Positions 5,398 to 6,424 of a stretch of DNA of 6,424 nucleotides are shown here, one piece after another (within the stretch, counting starts at the first letter, position 1; each line of letters starts with the position of its first letter). The notes beneath the pieces were generated by a model. That model ran no database searches, was not told the origin of the DNA, and worked only from the letters and a program-made list of their open reading frames with translations. The position numbers and the translations under genes were made by a program. The stretch is from an uncultured Synergistales bacterium. GTDB taxonomy: Bacteria > Synergistota > Synergistia > Synergistales > Aminobacteriaceae. The stretch spans positions 1-6,424 of the forward strand of contig CALFXN010000597.1 of the NCBI GenBank assembly GCA_937957815.1, read 5' to 3'.

Positions 5398-5583
5398 TCA
5401 ATCGCTCCCTTCGTTTGAATCCGGCGGCGCCCCATCGTCCCCGACGGGGAACACCCCTCCCATACCACCCTGTCGTCGTCGCGCTCCCGGAAGACTGTCG
5501 CTGCGAGAGGCGCCGCAGCGTCCCTTCCCGCGTCCCGTTCCGGGGCCGGCTCCGCACGGTCCTGTTCCGTCACCTCGCGGCAT
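5398..5583 (-). CDS. Short DUF5320-like protein (partial tandem paralogue)
   Basis: A 61-residue protein whose first 23 residues match the neighbouring DUF5320-like protein at 17 positions without a gap (MPRGDGTGPCGAGPGTGRG, then Cys23). An extra cysteine, Cys10, is present. After residue 25 the similarity stops: there is no Gly/Phe/Arg stretch and no coiled coil, only a hydrophilic tail. It may be a small functional protein or a duplicated copy that lost its 3' part. The start at 5583 is strongly supported by GGAAGGAGGGAG at 5600-5589, five bases upstream. The gene overlaps the end of the PadR gene by 14 bases and its stop is two bases from the next ATG, so it is embedded in the operon. Its good ribosome site and intact frame favour expression. 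Confidence 0.7.
   Translation of the reverse strand: MPRGDGTGPCGAGPGTGRGKGRCGASRSDSLPGARRRQGGMGGVFPVGDDGAPPDSNEGSD
5529..5583 (-). repeat. Direct repeat, copy 2 (start region of the short DUF5320-like gene)
   Basis: Partner of the segment at 5341-5395, offset by 188 bases. Identity is concentrated at both ends (10 of 10 bases at the left end and 24 of 26 at the start-codon end), the parts encoding TGRG and MPRGDGTGP. The middle has diverged. Confidence 0.75.
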
Positions 5584-5995
5584 GATCGCTCCCTCCTTCC
5601 GCCAAAGGCACAACGCCCGATTCTTTTGCCCTTTCGAGGAATGCGTTCATCGAGCGCGTCATGTTCCCGAGCACCGTCACCCATTGGCGGAGGCGGTTCT
5701 CTCCCGCCGGAGTGATCGCGTACATCCTGCGGGCCGCACCCGCGCCCGACGTGTCCCATTCGGACACGACGAATCCCTCTCCCTCGAGGCGCTGAAGGAT
5801 GCGATAGAGCCCTCCCAGATCGACGGAAGAGTCGGTGAGCGTGCACTCGGCGAGATCCCCGGCGAGTTCGTATCCGTGAGAGTGGCCTTTGGTTTTCAGA
5901 AGAAAGAGAACGACGGGTTCGACGAAACGGTAGATATTCCCCATTCCGCACGAACACGGGCCGTTCCCGTGTCGTCTGCATCGCCCCTGCGGCAT
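5570..5995 (-). CDS. PadR-family transcriptional regulator with Cys/His-rich N-terminus
   Basis: A 141-residue winged-helix DNA-binding protein of the PadR family (COG1695). The PadR core runs from about residue 21 to 100: VEPVVLFLLKTKGHSHGYEL is helix 1-2, SVDLGGLYRILQRLEGEGFV the recognition helix, and ARRMYAITPAGE the wing. A C-terminal helix at about 100-125 should form the dimer. Before the core is a short extension with Cys6, His9, Cys14 and Cys16, which could bind a metal ion or Fe-S cluster; some PadR members with metal-binding N-terminal extensions are known (for example E. coli YqjI). The ATG at 5995 follows GGAGG at 8 bases; Met18 is an alternative start that would lose the extension and has weaker support. 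It is the first gene of the block, overlaps the next by 14 bases, and lies about 70 bases from a perfect palindrome, so autorepression is likely. Confidence 0.92.
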   Translation of the reverse strand: MPQGRCRRHGNGPCSCGMGNIYRFVEPVVLFLLKTKGHSHGYELAGDLAECTLTDSSVDLGGLYRILQRLEGEGFVVSEWDTSGAGAARRMYAITPAGENRLRQWVTVLGNMTRSMNAFLERAKESGVVPLAEGGSDHAAR

Positions 5996-6064
5996 GTCGT
6001 CGCCTCCGTTCCGTGATTCGGGAAAACCGTTTCATTGCGTTCCGCTGAAAGAGTACCACATAAA

Positions 6065-6093
6065 TCTTATATATGCAAGTTGCATATATAAGA
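6065..6093. promoter_or_regulatory. Perfect 29-bp palindrome, probable PadR operator
   Basis: TCTTATATATGCAA at 6065-6078 is followed by one base (G, 6079) and its exact reverse complement at 6080-6093. All 14 base pairs match. The arms are AT-rich in a GC-rich genome, and nothing T-rich follows, so a protein-binding site is more likely than a terminator. It is the only strong candidate operator upstream of the PadR gene (ATG at 5995). On the minus strand TATAAG at 6071-6066, a good -10 match, lies inside one arm, so binding would block the promoter; no convincing -35 is seen. Confidence 0.75.
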
Positions 6094-6129
6094 CAGATTC
6101 CCTTCGGCCGATTCTCGTGTCGATGCCCC

Positions 6130-6172
6130 AAAAACGACGAGCGGAACCGTCATCGCGGTTCCGCTCGTCGTT
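6130..6172 (-). terminator. Strong intrinsic terminator of the MOSC-domain gene
   Basis: A perfect 17-bp stem (AACGACGAGCGGAACCG at 6133-6149, its reverse complement at 6156-6172) with a 6-base loop is followed on the minus strand by five Ts (6134-6130). It separates the MOSC transcript from the PadR promoter region downstream on the same strand. Confidence 0.88.
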
Positions 6173-6192
6173 CCCCCTGTCATTCGGCACGT

Positions 6193-6221
6193 CCCCGCGC
6201 CTTCCGGCCGTCCGCGCGGGG
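6193..6221. repeat. GC-rich hairpin just after the MOSC-domain gene stop
   Basis: CCCCGCGC at 6193-6200 pairs with GCGCGGGG at 6214-6221 over a 13-base loop. It begins two bases beyond the MOSC stop codon and precedes the stronger terminator. Without a T-run it is more likely a 3'-end protecting hairpin or part of a tandem terminator. Confidence 0.5.
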
Positions 6222-6223
6222 AA

Positions 6224-6424
6224 TCATTTCTCCGTGACGACGGCGTCTCCGCGACGGACGACGCCGCTTCGGATCACCGAGAGGAAAAAGCCGACCGTCG
6301 GAAGCAGGCAGTATCCTCGATAGTCGTACGAATGCGGTTCACCGGGGCGTTTGCCGCGTTCGACGACCCGAAGGAGCGCCGTCCCGGCCTCGATGACCGT
6401 TCCCGTCGGAAGGTCCGACGGGAG
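6224..6424 (-). CDS. MOSC-domain protein, C-terminal part (5' end outside window)
   Basis: The minus strand is open from the right edge to TGA at 6226-6224, giving 66 C-terminal residues. The visible pattern LPTGTVIEAGTALLRVVERG, then PGEPHSYDYRG, CLLPTVGFFLSVIRSG and VVRRGDAV matches the end of a MOSC domain (molybdenum cofactor sulfurase C-terminal, COG2258 type), where the typical form is a lG..l.iG.a.L.V...G block, then a G.c..p..G.fa.vl..G.v..GD segment. MOSC proteins handle sulfur or molybdenum cofactor; stand-alone short ones in anaerobes are mostly uncharacterised. Cys at position 37 of the fragment is a candidate sulfur-carrying or structural residue. The stop is followed by a hairpin and a strong intrinsic terminator. 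Family call rests on pattern recognition of a fragment; the start and full domain content cannot be seen. Confidence 0.78.
   Translation of the reverse strand, partial: LPSDLPTGTVIEAGTALLRVVERGKRPGEPHSYDYRGYCLLPTVGFFLSVIRSGVVRRGDAVVTEK

Noticed and set aside
6065..6093. The AT-rich palindrome as a terminator or transposon end
   Set aside because: No T-run follows the hairpin on either strand and no target duplication or transposase gene is present; its place upstream of the regulator fits an operator.
1..6424. tRNA or rRNA genes, CRISPR arrays, insertion sequences, phage genes
   Set aside because: I saw no regularly spaced repeats, no transposase or integrase motifs, and no tRNA-like cloverleaf. 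All gaps under 300 bases are accounted for by control regions or terminators.

Overview
The window is GC-rich (about 60% by eye), densely coded bacterial DNA with strong AGGAGG-type Shine-Dalgarno sites. The gene set (two P-loop ATPases carrying inserted ferredoxin domains, two NifX-family Mo/Fe-S cluster-binding proteins, two DUF5320-type proteins, a CGGC-domain protein and a MOSC-domain protein) is what one meets in strict anaerobes such as Desulfobacterota, Synergistota, anaerobic Firmicutes and some archaea. The sequence alone does not settle the phylum.

Layout. (1) 1-749, plus strand: the last codons of an upstream gene, then an ABC-2 type exporter permease. (2) 817-1683, minus strand: a metallo-beta-lactamase-fold hydrolase of the COG1237 type, convergent with the permease across a strong hairpin. 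(3) 1684-1898: a divergent control region. (4) 1899-2348, plus strand: a small Cys-rich CGGC-domain protein. (5) 2368-2408: a 16-bp-stem convergent terminator. (6) 2465-5995, minus strand: a seven-gene block transcribed right to left in the order PadR-like regulator, short DUF5320-like protein, full DUF5320-like protein, NifX-like protein 1, ferredoxin-ATPase 2, ferredoxin-ATPase 1, NifX-like protein 2. (7) 6065-6093: a perfect 29-bp palindrome upstream of the PadR gene, the likely operator. (8) 6130-6424, minus strand: a 17-bp-stem terminator with a T-run and, before it, the C-terminal 66 residues of a MOSC-domain protein that runs off the right edge.

How it fits together. NifX-like proteins bind iron-sulfur or molybdenum-containing clusters. 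COG1149-type ATPases couple a MinD/ParA-like nucleotide switch to two [4Fe-4S] sites. The NifX - ATPase - ATPase - NifX order with ATGA start/stop overlaps resembles the gene sets around the Desulfovibrio orange protein (ORP), whose product carries a Mo-Cu-S cluster. MOSC domains are linked to molybdenum cofactor chemistry, so an adjacent MOSC gene adds to a molybdenum/metal-sulfur theme. No nitrogenase gene is visible. The most interesting reading is a self-regulated locus that builds or stores a metal-sulfur cluster, controlled by a PadR-type repressor with a Cys/His N-terminus that may sense metal, cluster or redox state. That functional reading is inference; the gene families and DNA elements are read from the sequence.
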